DNA of 64,000 nt. Source: Brevibacillus daliensis. Lineage in GTDB: Bacteria > Bacillota > Bacilli > Brevibacillales > Brevibacillaceae. The notes beneath the pieces were generated by a model that made no database searches, was not told where the DNA came from, and saw only the letters and a program-made list of their open reading frames with translations. How positions within the stretch are numbered: position 1 is the stretch's first letter; each line of letters begins with the position of its first letter. The position numbers were made by a program, and so were the translations under genes. Of this stretch, positions 41,436 to 51,136 are shown one piece after another. Location: positions 62,001 to 126,000 of the forward strand of contig NZ_JAJISB010000014.1 of the NCBI RefSeq assembly GCF_021245735.1, written 5' to 3'.

Positions 41436-41477
41436 AGCGTGCAGACACTGTACCTTTCCTTACTTTGTCTACACGCT
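41436..41477 (-). terminator. Terminator of icmF
   Basis: AGCGTGCAGACA and TGTCTACACGCT form a 12-bp stem with one mismatch; the minus strand continues TCTTTAAATT. It is 40 bases past the icmF stop. Confidence 0.75.
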
Positions 41478-41516
41478 GTATCTATTAATTATTACTTATT
41501 CATTGTTAATTGTTTC

Positions 41517-44500
41517 TTACATGTTGCGTCGATATTTTCCGCCTACTTCATACAAAGCTTCGCTAATTTGTCCCAAGGAAGCCACTTTTACTACTTCCAT
41601 CAACTCGGAAAAAATATTTCCACCCAACAAGGCAACCTCTTGTAATTTTTTCAATGCTTCAGGGGCTTGATCAGAATATCTCGCCTGAAACTCTCTCAAA
41701 TTATGAATTTGTTGCTGTTTCTCCTCTTCTGTCGCCCGCGCCAACTCTATCTCATAATCTTCTTCTGAAGACTGAGGATTCAAGAAGGTGTTAACCCCAA
41801 CAATCGGTAATTCTCCCGAGTGTTTTTTCATTTCATAGTACATGGATTCATCTTGAATTTTACCTCGTTGGTATTGTGTCTCCATGGCTCCCAGAACGCC
41901 TCCACGCGTACTGAGACGCTCGAATTCCTGTAGGACAGCCTCCTCTACCAAATCGGTCAATTCTTCAATAATAAAGGCTCCTTGCAGCGGGTTTTCATTC
42001 TTTGCCAAACCCAGCTCCTTGCCAATAATCATTTGAATCGCCATTGCACGACGTACTGAATTTTCTGTTGGTGTTGTAATGGCTTCATCGTAAGCGTTGG
42101 TATGCAGGGAGTTACAGTTGTCATAAATAGCGATCAAAGCCTGCAACGTGGTACGTATATCATTGAAATCCATCTCCTGCGCATGAAGAGAACGCCCTGA
42201 GGTTTGGATATGGTATTTCAATTTCTGACTGCGTTCATTGGCTCCATAGCGACGGTTCATCGCCACTGCCCAGATTCTACGCGCCACCCGACCAATTACT
42301 GTGTATTCCGGATCAAGGCCGTTTGAAAAGAAGAACGAAAGATTAGGTGCAAAATCATCTATTTTCATGCCTCTGCTCAAATAATATTCTACATAGGTAA
42401 AACCATTTGCCAGAGTAAAGGCTAGTTGCGTAATCGGATTGGCTCCTGCTTCTGCAATATGATACCCAGAGATGGAAACAGAATAATAATTACGCACCTG
42501 ATTCTCGATAAAGTAACTCTGAATATCTCCCATCATGCGAAGGGCGAACTCCGTAGAGAAAATGCATGTATTCTGTCCCTGATCCTCTTTCAAAATATCT
42601 GCCTGCACTGTACCGCGTACTGTGGACAGCGTATACGCCCTGATTTTTTCGTACTCTTCCTCTGATGGCTGTCTGCCTTCCTTCTCAACAAATACCTCTA
42701 CCTGTTGCTCAATGGCTGACAGTAAAAACATCGCAAGGATCATGGGCGCAGGACCATTAATCGTCATGGAAACGGACGTGGACGGAGCGCACAAATCAAA
42801 TCCTGCATACAGCTTTTTCATATCATCTAGTGTACAGATGCTAACACCGCTTGTTCCAATTTTTCCGTAGATATCTGGACGCTCATGAGGGTCCTGCCCA
42901 TATAACGTTACGCTGTCAAAAGCTGTACTAAGCCGTTTGGCATCATCATTCTTAGATAAGAAATGGAATCGGCGGTTGGTACGCTCTGGGGTCCCTTCCC
43001 CTGCAAACTGGCGACGAGGATCTTCCCCTTCTCGTTTAAATGGAAAAACACCAGCGGTATACGGAAACTCTCCAGGAACGTTATCTCTCATGCACCAGCG
43101 TAAAATATCTCCCCATTCGTTAAATGCAGGCAAGCTAATTTTGGGAATGCGAAGACCTGAAAGAGATGTGGAGTATAGTTTGGTCCTTACTTCTTTCTCA
43201 CGGATTTTGGTGATGAACTCGTCTTGTGTATATCTTTCCTTCATAGACGGCCACTCTTCTATCAGTGCCTTATTAGCAGAATCGAGCTTACTGGTAAAGA
43301 ATGCGATCTGTTCATCCAAATGGAGGATTAGCTGTGTCTCTATCCCAGACTTTTCTTGTAGGATCTCTTTAGCCCCATGTAACTGGTAGAGCTTACGAGC
43401 ATACTCAGCCTGTTCTTCTACATAACGATGATAGCTACGAATTGTGCTTGCAATATCCTGTAGGTAACTCAGCTGTTCAACAGGAATAAGCGGTTGTTTA
43501 CTAACAGGCACAGGAGTTGGATCTAAATGGTCAACTTTCCAATCCAGATTACATTTCTGAGCGATCGCTCGTACCATGCCCGCAAAAAGAGCTGAGGTAC
43601 CAGGGTCATTAAACTGACTGGCCATCGTTCCATAGATCGGTAGCTGATTGTCCTCAGCATCAAACAAATTATGATTCCGTCGATACTGTTTACGAACCTC
43701 TCGTAATGCGTCCTCCGAGCCTTTTCGATCAAATTTATTGATTGCTACTAGCTCAGCAAAATCCAGCATGTCGATTTTTTCTAACTGAGTGGGTGCTCCG
43801 AACTCACTGGTCATCACGTACAAGGAAAGATCACATATATCCGCGATTTTGGCATCTCCCTGACCTATACCACTTGTCTCGATAATGATCAGGTCAAAAG
43901 CTGCTGTTTTTACGACTTGCAATGCGTCCGTAATCGCTAGCGATAATTCCGATCCTGATTGCCGCGTTGCCAAGCTACGCATATACACGCGAGGCGTTTG
44001 AATGGCATTCATCCGAATACGGTCACCAAGCAATGCCCCTCCCGTCTTTTGCTTGGAAGGATCGACAGACAAAATTGCTAGCGTTTTATCCGGAAACGTA
44101 TTCAGAAAACGGCGAACGAGCTCATCTGTCAATGAACTTTTCCCCGCCCCACCCGTACCTGTAATCCCTACAACAGGCGAGGACTGATTAAGTTGAGCCA
44201 GCTGTTCCTGTACAGGAACAAATATTGATTTATTTTGTACACCATATTCTGCAAGCGTAATTAAACGCGAAATTGCCGTATGATCCTGATTCTCCAATTC
44301 TTCTACTTCCCGCTCTAATGAAGTTACAGTGGGGAAATCACATTCCTTCAGCATTTCATTAATCATGCCTTGTAAGCCTAGAGCCCTGCCATCATCAGGA
44401 GAAAAAATCTTGCTAACACCGTAATTCTCCAGCTCTCTTATTTCACGAGGAACGATTACTCCTCCACCGCCACCATATACTCTAATATGGGAAGCGCCAT

Positions 44501-44765
44501 GTTCCTTCAGCAAATCGATCATATATTTAAAATATTCGACATGTCCGCCTTGATAGGAGCTGATGGCGATTCCCTGCACGTCTTCTTGAATGGCAGCATC
44601 CACGATTTCAACAACAGATCGATTGTGTCCGAGATGGATAACCTCTGCACCAGAGGATTGCAAAATTCTTCGCATAATATTGATTGATGCATCATGTCCG
44701 TCATAGAGGCTGGCTGCGGTTACAAAACGAACTTTATGGTTCGGTCGATACACTTCTGTTTCCAT
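41517..44765 (-). CDS. icmF: Fused isobutyryl-CoA mutase IcmF
   Basis: A B12-dependent mutase that interconverts isobutyryl-CoA and n-butyryl-CoA (some family members prefer isovaleryl- or pivalyl-CoA). The 1082-residue chain has three parts: a cobalamin-binding domain (1-140, with DGHDASIN near 22-29 carrying the cobalt-ligand His), a MeaB-like G-protein chaperone (about 180-500, P-loop GTGGAGKSS at 203-211, [19 protein letters not shown]), and the substrate-binding mutase barrel (about 550-1080, [20 protein letters not shown], cited in part). This order is specific to IcmF rather than to methylmalonyl-CoA mutase. GGGAGG precedes the ATG. It lies downstream of a tetR gene in a fatty-acid/branched-acid cluster. 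Confidence 0.96.
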   Translation of the reverse strand: METEVYRPNHKVRFVTAASLYDGHDASINIMRRILQSSGAEVIHLGHNRSVVEIVDAAIQEDVQGIAISSYQGGHVEYFKYMIDLLKEHGASHIRVYGGGGGVIVPREIRELENYGVSKIFSPDDGRALGLQGMINEMLKECDFPTVTSLEREVEELENQDHTAISRLITLAEYGVQNKSIFVPVQEQLAQLNQSSPVVGITGTGGAGKSSLTDELVRRFLNTFPDKTLAILSVDPSKQKTGGALLGDRIRMNAIQTPRVYMRSLATRQSGSELSLAITDALQVVKTAAFDLIIIETSGIGQGDAKIADICDLSLYVMTSEFGAPTQLEKIDMLDFAELVAINKFDRKGSEDALREVRKQYRRNHNLFDAEDNQLPIYGTMASQFNDPGTSALFAGMVRAIAQKCNLDWKVDHLDPTPVPVSKQPLIPVEQLSYLQDIASTIRSYHRYVEEQAEYARKLYQLHGAKEILQEKSGIETQLILHLDEQIAFFTSKLDSANKALIEEWPSMKERYTQDEFITKIREKEVRTKLYSTSLSGLRIPKISLPAFNEWGDILRWCMRDNVPGEFPYTAGVFPFKREGEDPRRQFAGEGTPERTNRRFHFLSKNDDAKRLSTAFDSVTLYGQDPHERPDIYGKIGTSGVSICTLDDMKKLYAGFDLCAPSTSVSMTINGPAPMILAMFLLSAIEQQVEVFVEKEGRQPSEEEYEKIRAYTLSTVRGTVQADILKEDQGQNTCIFSTEFALRMMGDIQSYFIENQVRNYYSVSISGYHIAEAGANPITQLAFTLANGFTYVEYYLSRGMKIDDFAPNLSFFFSNGLDPEYTVIGRVARRIWAVAMNRRYGANERSQKLKYHIQTSGRSLHAQEMDFNDIRTTLQALIAIYDNCNSLHTNAYDEAITTPTENSVRRAMAIQMIIGKELGLAKNENPLQGAFIIEELTDLVEEAVLQEFERLSTRGGVLGAMETQYQRGKIQDESMYYEMKKHSGELPIVGVNTFLNPQSSEEDYEIELARATEEEKQQQIHNLREFQARYSDQAPEALKKLQEVALLGGNIFSELMEVVKVASLGQISEALYEVGGKYRRNM

Positions 44766-44799
44766 CTGAATTCCTCCCTCATAGTAGGAGGGATTCGCT

Positions 44800-45432
44800 C
44801 TATTCTTCTACGCTGATATCACGCAAAAGTAAGTCTGTCTGTTTCTCGATGTATTCTTCTAGCGTATAGTGTTTGGCAAGAGTCCACCGACGGAATACCC
44901 ACATTTCCCCCAAGACCATGATATTATTGGCCATCAGCTTTACATGCCGCTCTTCAGTACGAATAGAGCCATCCTCCATGCCTTTTCGTAATATTTCCTC
45001 AAAGATAGCTGTTATTGCTTCTTCACGACGCAATACGTAGCTCATCGCTTCCTTTGGTAATGACTTCGTTTCTTGATAAATCAAAAGGACGCGATCGTTC
45101 ACTTGATCCATGACTCGGATTAAACTGCGCAACGCCACTTTTAATACCTTAATTCCTGGACCTTTGTAAGTAATGGCTTCACGTAATCGTTCCTCTAATT
45201 CATTATGGATCGAGTCGCATACTAAATAGAGTACATCTTCTTTTGATTCAATATATTCATACAATGTACCAATGCTAAACCCCGAAGCACGAGCAATCTC
45301 CCGTGTGGTTGTTTTATGAAATCCTTTATGAATAAAAAGATCAACAGCTGCTTCGATGATTTGTTCTCTTCTTTTTTCTATCAGTTTGGGATCTTTTACT
45401 AGAGAAGGTATTGTTTTTTTGCGTTCTTTCAC
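44800..45432 (-). CDS. TetR/AcrR family regulator of the icmF / acyl-CoA cluster
   Basis: A 210-residue one-domain repressor. The N-terminal helix-turn-helix reads [45 protein letters not shown] (cited in pieces; about residues 22-67), and the C-terminal helical part would bind a ligand, likely an acyl-CoA given the neighbours. It is 34 bases upstream of icmF, in the same transcript. The start is a GTG at 45432 after GAGGTGG. It does not resemble B. subtilis FadR closely. Candidate operators are at 45463-45474 and 51004-51015. Confidence 0.9.
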   Translation of the reverse strand: MKERKKTIPSLVKDPKLIEKRREQIIEAAVDLFIHKGFHKTTTREIARASGFSIGTLYEYIESKEDVLYLVCDSIHNELEERLREAITYKGPGIKVLKVALRSLIRVMDQVNDRVLLIYQETKSLPKEAMSYVLRREEAITAIFEEILRKGMEDGSIRTEERHVKLMANNIMVLGEMWVFRRWTLAKHYTLEEYIEKQTDLLLRDISVEE

Positions 45433-45462
45433 GGATTAATCCACCTCACAACTATTTGACTG

Positions 45463-45474
45463 AGCGAACGATAG
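45463..45474. promoter_or_regulatory. Candidate TetR operator upstream of tetR-icmF
   Basis: GAGCGAACGATA fits the pattern GAnCGnnCGnT shared with GAGCGGTCGTTC at 51004-51015, ahead of the thiolase gene. It is 31 bases upstream of the tetR start. Shared pattern is seen; regulator identity is inferred. Confidence 0.4.
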
Positions 45475-45595
45475 AGCGTGACATCTCTACCAGGACTTTT
45501 GTAACTTTTCTCATTATACTAACCCCTAAAATACGCTACAATCCTTAATCCGTGGAAAAACGTTCCAGTCCTGTAACAAGCCTATCTTTCTTTGA

Positions 45596-46552
45596 TTACG
45601 AAGATTCAGACTCTTGTTTAATAAGTTGTCTGACCATCCGCTCTGCTACCGCATAAGGATCTATTTGTCGATCGACCGCTTCCTCTATATCGCTCGCAAA
45701 AGCCTCTTCCTGCAAACGTTGTAATAGGAGGTTATATAATTGCTGGTTAACCAGCTCCGTTACCTCTTGACGCATACGGTAAACCTTTCTCTCTTCTCCT
45801 TCACCTGAAGCTCTCAGATGATTGGTATGGCGTTTGATCTCCTGCCACAGCTCTTGCATTCCTTTTTGCTCAGTGGCTATCGTTTTTATAATAGGCGGAC
45901 GCCAGGTAGCATCATGCTTTACCAGATCCAGCATCTGTTCTACTTCAATCTCCAGCTTTTGCACCCCTGGTATATCTGATTTATTGATAACAAACAGATC
46001 AGCTATCTCCATAATTCCTGCCTTGAACGCCTGAACGGAATCTCCACCGCCAGGATTAAGTACAACGAGAGTAGTATCAGCGGCTTTCATGATGTCCAGC
46101 TCAGTTTGTCCCACACCTACCGTTTCGATAATGACTACATCGCACCCATATGCATCCAGAATACGGACTGCCTCCTTGGTATGGCGTGATAACCCACCTA
46201 GATTACCACGCGTCCCCATACTTCTTATAAACACACCCGGATCTGGTGCATGATGTTGCATGCGTACACGATCTCCCAATAGAGCTCCGCCAGTAAACGG
46301 ACTTGTCGGATCGACTGCAACGACACCAACCGTCAGTGATTCTGCCCGTAAAAAGGTGAGTAATGCATCAACTAACGAGCTTTTTCCCGCTCCAGGTGAT
46401 CCCGTAAATCCTATGAGTATAGCCTTACCTGTATGAGGATAAATCTCCCTTAGAATCTGTGCCTTATCCGGAAAATCATCCTCAATCCAGGTAATCGCTC
46501 TCGCAGCTGCGCGAACATCTCCCGATAAAATCCTTTTCGTAATGGGGTGCAC
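45596..46552 (-). CDS. meaB: Methylmalonyl-CoA mutase-associated GTPase MeaB
   Basis: A G3E-family GTPase that protects and reloads B12 mutases. The 318 residues contain P-loop GFTGSPGAGKSSLVDALL near 48-65, [34 protein letters not shown] and VINKSD. It is separate from, and additional to, the G-domain fused in IcmF, so it may serve a stand-alone mutase coded elsewhere. A GTG start at 46552 follows AGGGGAG. It is 10 bases after an acyl-CoA dehydrogenase gene. Confidence 0.95.
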   Translation of the reverse strand: MHPITKRILSGDVRAAARAITWIEDDFPDKAQILREIYPHTGKAILIGFTGSPGAGKSSLVDALLTFLRAESLTVGVVAVDPTSPFTGGALLGDRVRMQHHAPDPGVFIRSMGTRGNLGGLSRHTKEAVRILDAYGCDVVIIETVGVGQTELDIMKAADTTLVVLNPGGGDSVQAFKAGIMEIADLFVINKSDIPGVQKLEIEVEQMLDLVKHDATWRPPIIKTIATEQKGMQELWQEIKRHTNHLRASGEGEERKVYRMRQEVTELVNQQLYNLLLQRLQEEAFASDIEEAVDRQIDPYAVAERMVRQLIKQESESS

Positions 46553-46562
46553 GTTATCTCCC

Positions 46563-47705
46563 CTATTCTTTTAATAAGAAATTGCTGATCACAATACGCT
46601 GAATCTCGTTTGTTCCCTCGTAGATCTGAGTGATTTTCGCATCTCGCATAAAACGCTCAACCGGATATTCACGGGTGTAACCATATCCTCCAAATACTTG
46701 TACCGCCTCCGTTGTTACCTCCATAGCAATGTCACCAGCGAATACCTTGGACATGGCAGAAGCTTTACCATATGGCAGTCCTTGGTCCTCTCTCCAGGCA
46801 GCCTGATAAGTGAGCAGTCTTGCCGCTTCAATCTGTGTCGCCATATCTGCCAGCTTAAATTGGATTGCCTGAAGGGAAGCAATTGGCTTTCCGAACTGCA
46901 CGCGCTCTTTCGCATAGGCAAGTGCATGATCGAATGCCCCTTGTGCAATTCCCAATGCTTGAGCGGCAATTCCATTTCGGCCACCGTCTAATGTCATCAT
47001 AGCTATCTTAAAGCCTTGCCCTTCCTCACCCAATCGATTTCCGACTGGCACTCTGACATCTTCCATGATTACTTCCAAGGTGAGAGACGAACGGATACCC
47101 AGTTTTTTCTCTTTCTTACCCATAGAGAATCCCGGCATATCTTTTTCTACAATGAAGGCAGTTACGCCTTTATGCTTACTAGACGCATCCGTTACGGCAA
47201 ATACAATATAAATCTCTGCTTCACCTGCGTTTGTAATAAAGATTTTATTCCCATTCAGGACATAGTGATCGCCATCACGAACTGCTGTCGTCCGCATGCC
47301 GGCTGAGTCTGATCCCGACCCTGGTTCGGTTAGGCAATATGCGCCCATTTTTTTACCTTCTGCCAATGGGCGCAAGAACTGTTGCTTTTGCTCTTCTGTA
47401 CCAAATTTATAAATCGGCCAGCTAGCTAGCGAAACATGTGCAGACAACGTTACACCAATAGAAGCATCTACCCGAGATAGTTCTTCTACTGCAAGCACAT
47501 AGCTTACATAATCTGCGCCTGCACCACCGTATTCTTCACCCCAAGGAATACCTGTAAGCCCCAATTCAGCCATTTCTTCAAAAATGGAGCGGTCAAACCT
47601 TTCCTCTTCATCCCGCTCAGAAGCAGTCGGAGCTACTCTGTTTTCTGCGAACTCCCTCACCATTTTACGAATCATTTCTTGCTCTTCACTCAGACGAAAA
47701 TCCAT
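46563..47705 (-). CDS. Acyl-CoA dehydrogenase
   Basis: An FAD enzyme that forms trans-2-enoyl-CoA and passes electrons to ETF. The 380 residues have [40 protein letters not shown] near 120-140, [17 protein letters not shown] and the catalytic glutamate region in [19 protein letters not shown] near 365. It is 48% or so similar by eye to its neighbour at 47727-48869 rather than identical, which suggests different chain preference. It is fourth in a cluster of five minus-strand genes beginning with thiolase. Confidence 0.93.
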   Translation of the reverse strand: MDFRLSEEQEMIRKMVREFAENRVAPTASERDEEERFDRSIFEEMAELGLTGIPWGEEYGGAGADYVSYVLAVEELSRVDASIGVTLSAHVSLASWPIYKFGTEEQKQQFLRPLAEGKKMGAYCLTEPGSGSDSAGMRTTAVRDGDHYVLNGNKIFITNAGEAEIYIVFAVTDASSKHKGVTAFIVEKDMPGFSMGKKEKKLGIRSSLTLEVIMEDVRVPVGNRLGEEGQGFKIAMMTLDGGRNGIAAQALGIAQGAFDHALAYAKERVQFGKPIASLQAIQFKLADMATQIEAARLLTYQAAWREDQGLPYGKASAMSKVFAGDIAMEVTTEAVQVFGGYGYTREYPVERFMRDAKITQIYEGTNEIQRIVISNFLLKE

Positions 47706-47726
47706 TCTCTACACTCCCTCACTCTT

Positions 47727-48869
47727 TTACTTGTTTAACAAATGTTTTGCCAATACTATTTGTTGGATTTGTGTAGTTCCCTCATATATTTGAGTAACCT
47801 TGGCATCTCGGAATAACCTCTCTACTGGATATTCCCTCGTATAACCATAGCCACCAAAAATTTGTATGGCTTCCGTAGCTGTAAACATCGCCGTATCAGC
47901 TGCAAACCGTTTCGCTATGGATGCTTCCTTACTACAAGGAAGTCCTTTCATTTGCAGAGAGGCTGCTTGGTAAACCAGCAATTTGCTTGCTTCCACTCTG
48001 GTAGCCATATCAGCCAGTTTAAAAGCGATGGCTTGCTGCTTGCCGATCGGTCCACCAAATTGCTTTCGCTCCTTGGCATAATCAACGGAATACTGGAGTG
48101 CTGCTTCTGCAATCCCTAGCGCTTGTGCAGCGATACCAATTCGGCCAATGTCCAGATTGGAAAGGGCAATTTTGAAGCCATCTCCCTCTTCCCCTATACG
48201 ATTACTTACAGGGATCTCAGCCTGATCAAAAATAAGCTCTGTGGTATTGGAGCCGAACAGACCCATTTTTTTCTCTTTTTTACCTACAGTAAATCCTGGC
48301 GAATCCTTCTCTACAATGAACGCTGTGATTCCTTTGCTACCCATAGATGGATCGGTAACTGCAAAAGTGACGTAAGTATCAGCTTCTCCGCCATTCGTAA
48401 TGAATACTTTGTTACCATTTAGCAGATAATGATCGCCTTTTCTGACGGCAGAAGTGCGGATACTTGCTGCATCCGAGCCTGCTTGAGGTTCCGTTAAGGC
48501 AAATGCCCCCAGATACTCGCCACTAGCTAGTTTCTTTACATACTTGTTCTTTTGTTCGTCTGTACCAAAATAAAGAATAGGCGTTGTCCCTACCGAGGTA
48601 TGCACAGAAAGTATCACCCCAAGGGCTGCGCTTACTTTAGAAATCTCTTCAATGGCAATGATATAGGAGAGAAAATCCGCTTCTGCACCGCCCCACTTTT
48701 CAGGAATCGGGATTCCCATTAATCCGAGCGTTGCCATTTTTGCAATCAACGGTCTCGGAAATTCCTCGGTTTCTTCCATGTGCGATACAAATGGCAAGAC
48801 CTCATTTTTGGCAAAGTCTCTAACCATGTTGCGCATCATCAACTGTTCATCTGTTAAGCGAAGCTCCAT
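47727..48869 (-). CDS. Acyl-CoA dehydrogenase (second copy)
   Basis: A second acyl-CoA dehydrogenase of 380 residues, start MELRLTDEQLMMRNMV at the ATG 48869 after GGAAGGAAT; the frame opens earlier (48893) but without a ribosome site. Motifs: AFALTEPQAGSDAASIRTSA, KVFITNGGEADTYVTFA, and the C-terminal QIYEGTTQIQQIVLAKHLL with the catalytic glutamate. The tandem pair with the gene at 46563 suggests broad acyl substrates, such as short straight and branched chains. Position after the hydroxyacyl-CoA dehydrogenase gene supports a beta-oxidation role. Confidence 0.93.
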   Translation of the reverse strand: MELRLTDEQLMMRNMVRDFAKNEVLPFVSHMEETEEFPRPLIAKMATLGLMGIPIPEKWGGAEADFLSYIIAIEEISKVSAALGVILSVHTSVGTTPILYFGTDEQKNKYVKKLASGEYLGAFALTEPQAGSDAASIRTSAVRKGDHYLLNGNKVFITNGGEADTYVTFAVTDPSMGSKGITAFIVEKDSPGFTVGKKEKKMGLFGSNTTELIFDQAEIPVSNRIGEEGDGFKIALSNLDIGRIGIAAQALGIAEAALQYSVDYAKERKQFGGPIGKQQAIAFKLADMATRVEASKLLVYQAASLQMKGLPCSKEASIAKRFAADTAMFTATEAIQIFGGYGYTREYPVERLFRDAKVTQIYEGTTQIQQIVLAKHLLNK

Positions 48870-48905
48870 AATCAATTCCTTCCCTGTATACATAGTTTTC
48901 CGATC

Positions 48906-49763
48906 TTACTCGTACACGTAAAATCCTCTACCCGATTTTTTGCCGAGCCAGCCTGCTTTAACATATTGGCGCAAGAGTGGACAAGGACGATATTTGGAAT
49001 CCCCGAATCCTTCGTGCAATACCTCCATAATGTAAAGACACGTATCAAGCCCAATAAAATCAGCCAATGTAATCGGTCCCATCGGGTGATTCATACCCAG
49101 CTTCATAATGTCATCGACCGCTTCTTTGGTTGCTATCCCTTCATACACACAGTAGATCGCTTCATTAATCATCGGCATAAGAACACGATTTGAGATAAAC
49201 CCTGGAAAATCGTTGCAGCTAACGGGCACTTTGCCCATTTTTTTAGTCAAATCCTCTACGCATTCATAGACCGCATCAGATGTCTGCAAGCCTCTAATAA
49301 TCTCGACCAGCTTCATCACAGGTACCGGATTCATAAAATGCATCCCGATTACCTGTTCAGGGCGCTTAGTAACCGCAGCAATTTCTGTGATTGGAAGCGA
49401 TGAGGTATTGCTAGCTAAAATGGTGTGAGATGGACATATTTGATCCAGTTGAGAGAAAAGCTGCTCTTTCGCTTCCATGTTTTCTACAATGGCTTCAATT
49501 ACCAAGTCTGCCTCTCTGCCGTTTTCCAGTTCAGTTGACGTATTAATCCTAGAAAGAATCGCTTCTTTCTCGTCAGAAGTCAGTTTCCCTTTCTCCACCT
49601 GTCTGGCAAGGTTGTTCTCAATGGCACCATACCCGCGATTTACAAATTCTTCTTTCATGTCATGTAGCAATACTTGAAAGCCAGCATGTGCAGCTACCTG
49701 GGCAATTCCGCTTCCCATCTGTCCTGCGCCTACAACCATGATCGTTAGAATGTTCTGACTCAT
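48906..49763 (-). CDS. 3-hydroxybutyryl-CoA dehydrogenase
   Basis: An NAD(P)-dependent enzyme for 3-hydroxyacyl-CoA, 285 residues. The N-terminal Rossmann fold has [20 protein letters not shown] and the substrate domain has [20 protein letters not shown], with the catalytic His in this segment near 140. The C-terminus ends [10 protein letters not shown]. It equals B. subtilis mmgB in type. GGAGAGGAG precedes the ATG, four bases after the thiolase stop. Confidence 0.94.
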   Translation of the reverse strand: MSQNILTIMVVGAGQMGSGIAQVAAHAGFQVLLHDMKEEFVNRGYGAIENNLARQVEKGKLTSDEKEAILSRINTSTELENGREADLVIEAIVENMEAKEQLFSQLDQICPSHTILASNTSSLPITEIAAVTKRPEQVIGMHFMNPVPVMKLVEIIRGLQTSDAVYECVEDLTKKMGKVPVSCNDFPGFISNRVLMPMINEAIYCVYEGIATKEAVDDIMKLGMNHPMGPITLADFIGLDTCLYIMEVLHEGFGDSKYRPCPLLRQYVKAGWLGKKSGRGFYVYE

Positions 49764-49767
49764 TTCC

Positions 49768-50955
49768 TTACTCCTCTCCTTCTACCTGTAACAAGATTGC
49801 ATCTCCTTGCGCCGCACCACTACAGATTGCTGCGATACCAAGCCCGCCACCTCTTCTTCGTAACTCATGGATTAACGTAACGATAATGCGAGCACCGCTT
49901 GCCCCGATTGGGTGTCCCAGCGCGATGGCACCTCCATTTACGTTAACTTTTTCTTCATCCCAGCTAACCAATCGGCCGCTAGTGAGGGTAACTGCGGCAA
50001 ATGCCTCGTTTACCTCGAACAAGTCAATCTCTTCTATGCTAACCCCTGTTTTCTTCAATAGCTTTTGAATGGCTAGACCTGGTGTTGTCGCAATATATGG
50101 TGCTTCTGCTGCAACTTCTGCATGACCAATGATTGTCGCTAATGGCTTTATCCCTAATTCATTTGCTTTTTCTTCTGACATTAATACAAGTGCAGCTGCG
50201 CCATCATTAACCCCTGGCGCGTTGCCTGCTGTTATCGTGCCATCTTTTTTATATAAAGGTGATAATCTAGCGAGGCCCTCCATCGTCGTATCAAATCTGG
50301 GTGTTTCGTCTTCCGTAATCAAGATGGGCTCTCCTTTACGAACTGGTATGGGAACAGGGACTATTTCTTCTGCAAAATACCCCGCTTCAATAGCCCTTTT
50401 CGCGCGCATCTGACTACGGTATGCCCATGCATCCTGTTCTTCACGGGAGATATCATACTCCTTCGCCACATTACTTCCATGCACAGCCATAGGAACCTGA
50501 TGAAACGTACAGGTTAAGCCATCATGCGTCATCAGATCAAGAATGCTACCGTCTCCCATTCGGTAACCCTGTCTAGCTTTTGGCAAAGCATACGGTGCAT
50601 TGCTCATGCTCTCCATGCCACCTGCCACAATAATCTCTGCATCCTGACCACGGATAATCTGTTCCCCTAATGTAACTGCTCTCATGCCTGAGGCACATAC
50701 CTTATTAATCGTTTCACTCGGTACTTCCCAAGGGAGTCCTGCTTCTCGCGCTGCCTGTCTGGATGGAATTTGACCTGCCCCTGCTTGTAGCACCATACCC
50801 ATAATTACCTTGTCTACAAGGCTACTATCCACATTGGCACGTACGAGTGCTTCTTTTATCACCAATGCCCCTAACGATACAGCTGTCACACCCTTAAGCC
50901 CACCCATTAGTTTGCCAAAAGGCGTTCGGACCGCCCCCACAATTACTGTTCTCAT
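49768..50955 (-). CDS. Acetyl-CoA C-acyltransferase (thiolase)
   Basis: The 395-residue thiolase at the head of the acyl-CoA cluster. Catalytic residues are in [17 protein letters not shown] near 88, [17 protein letters not shown] near 345 and [12 protein letters not shown] near 380. Its place as first gene before hydroxyacyl-CoA dehydrogenase and two acyl-CoA dehydrogenases suggests the degradative direction. AAAGGGG precedes the ATG at 50955. The upstream 180 bases hold the fadF terminator and the palindromic GAGCGGTCGTTC. Confidence 0.94.
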   Translation of the reverse strand: MRTVIVGAVRTPFGKLMGGLKGVTAVSLGALVIKEALVRANVDSSLVDKVIMGMVLQAGAGQIPSRQAAREAGLPWEVPSETINKVCASGMRAVTLGEQIIRGQDAEIIVAGGMESMSNAPYALPKARQGYRMGDGSILDLMTHDGLTCTFHQVPMAVHGSNVAKEYDISREEQDAWAYRSQMRAKRAIEAGYFAEEIVPVPIPVRKGEPILITEDETPRFDTTMEGLARLSPLYKKDGTITAGNAPGVNDGAAALVLMSEEKANELGIKPLATIIGHAEVAAEAPYIATTPGLAIQKLLKKTGVSIEEIDLFEVNEAFAAVTLTSGRLVSWDEEKVNVNGGAIALGHPIGASGARIIVTLIHELRRRGGGLGIAAICSGAAQGDAILLQVEGEE

Positions 50956-51003
50956 GATCTGGTTCCCCTTTCTGCACGCACGAATACACTCACTAATCTG
51001 ATC

Positions 51004-51015
51004 GAGCGGTCGTTC
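51004..51015. promoter_or_regulatory. Candidate TetR operator upstream of the thiolase operon
   Basis: GAGCGGTCGTTC is an imperfect palindrome (GAnCGnnCGnTC), 49 bases ahead of the thiolase start, resembling the site at 45463-45474. TetR regulators of acyl-CoA genes often bind CG-spaced palindromes of this kind. Confidence 0.45.
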
Positions 51016-51099
51016 ACTTTCTTACTTTATATTTTGCATCTAGTAGAAAAAATAGTCAATTTGTTGTTTTCAATCAATTCACTCTGATACAGCAAAAGA

Positions 51100-51124
51100 T
51101 GGCGACCCATACCCTTGGTCGCCA
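51100..51124 (-). terminator. Terminator of fadF
   Basis: TGGCGACC and GGTCGCCA form an 8-bp perfect stem with a 9-base loop, followed by TCTTTTG on the minus strand, 13 bases past the stop at 51137. Confidence 0.85.
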
Positions 51125-51136
51125 CTACTTTATTTA

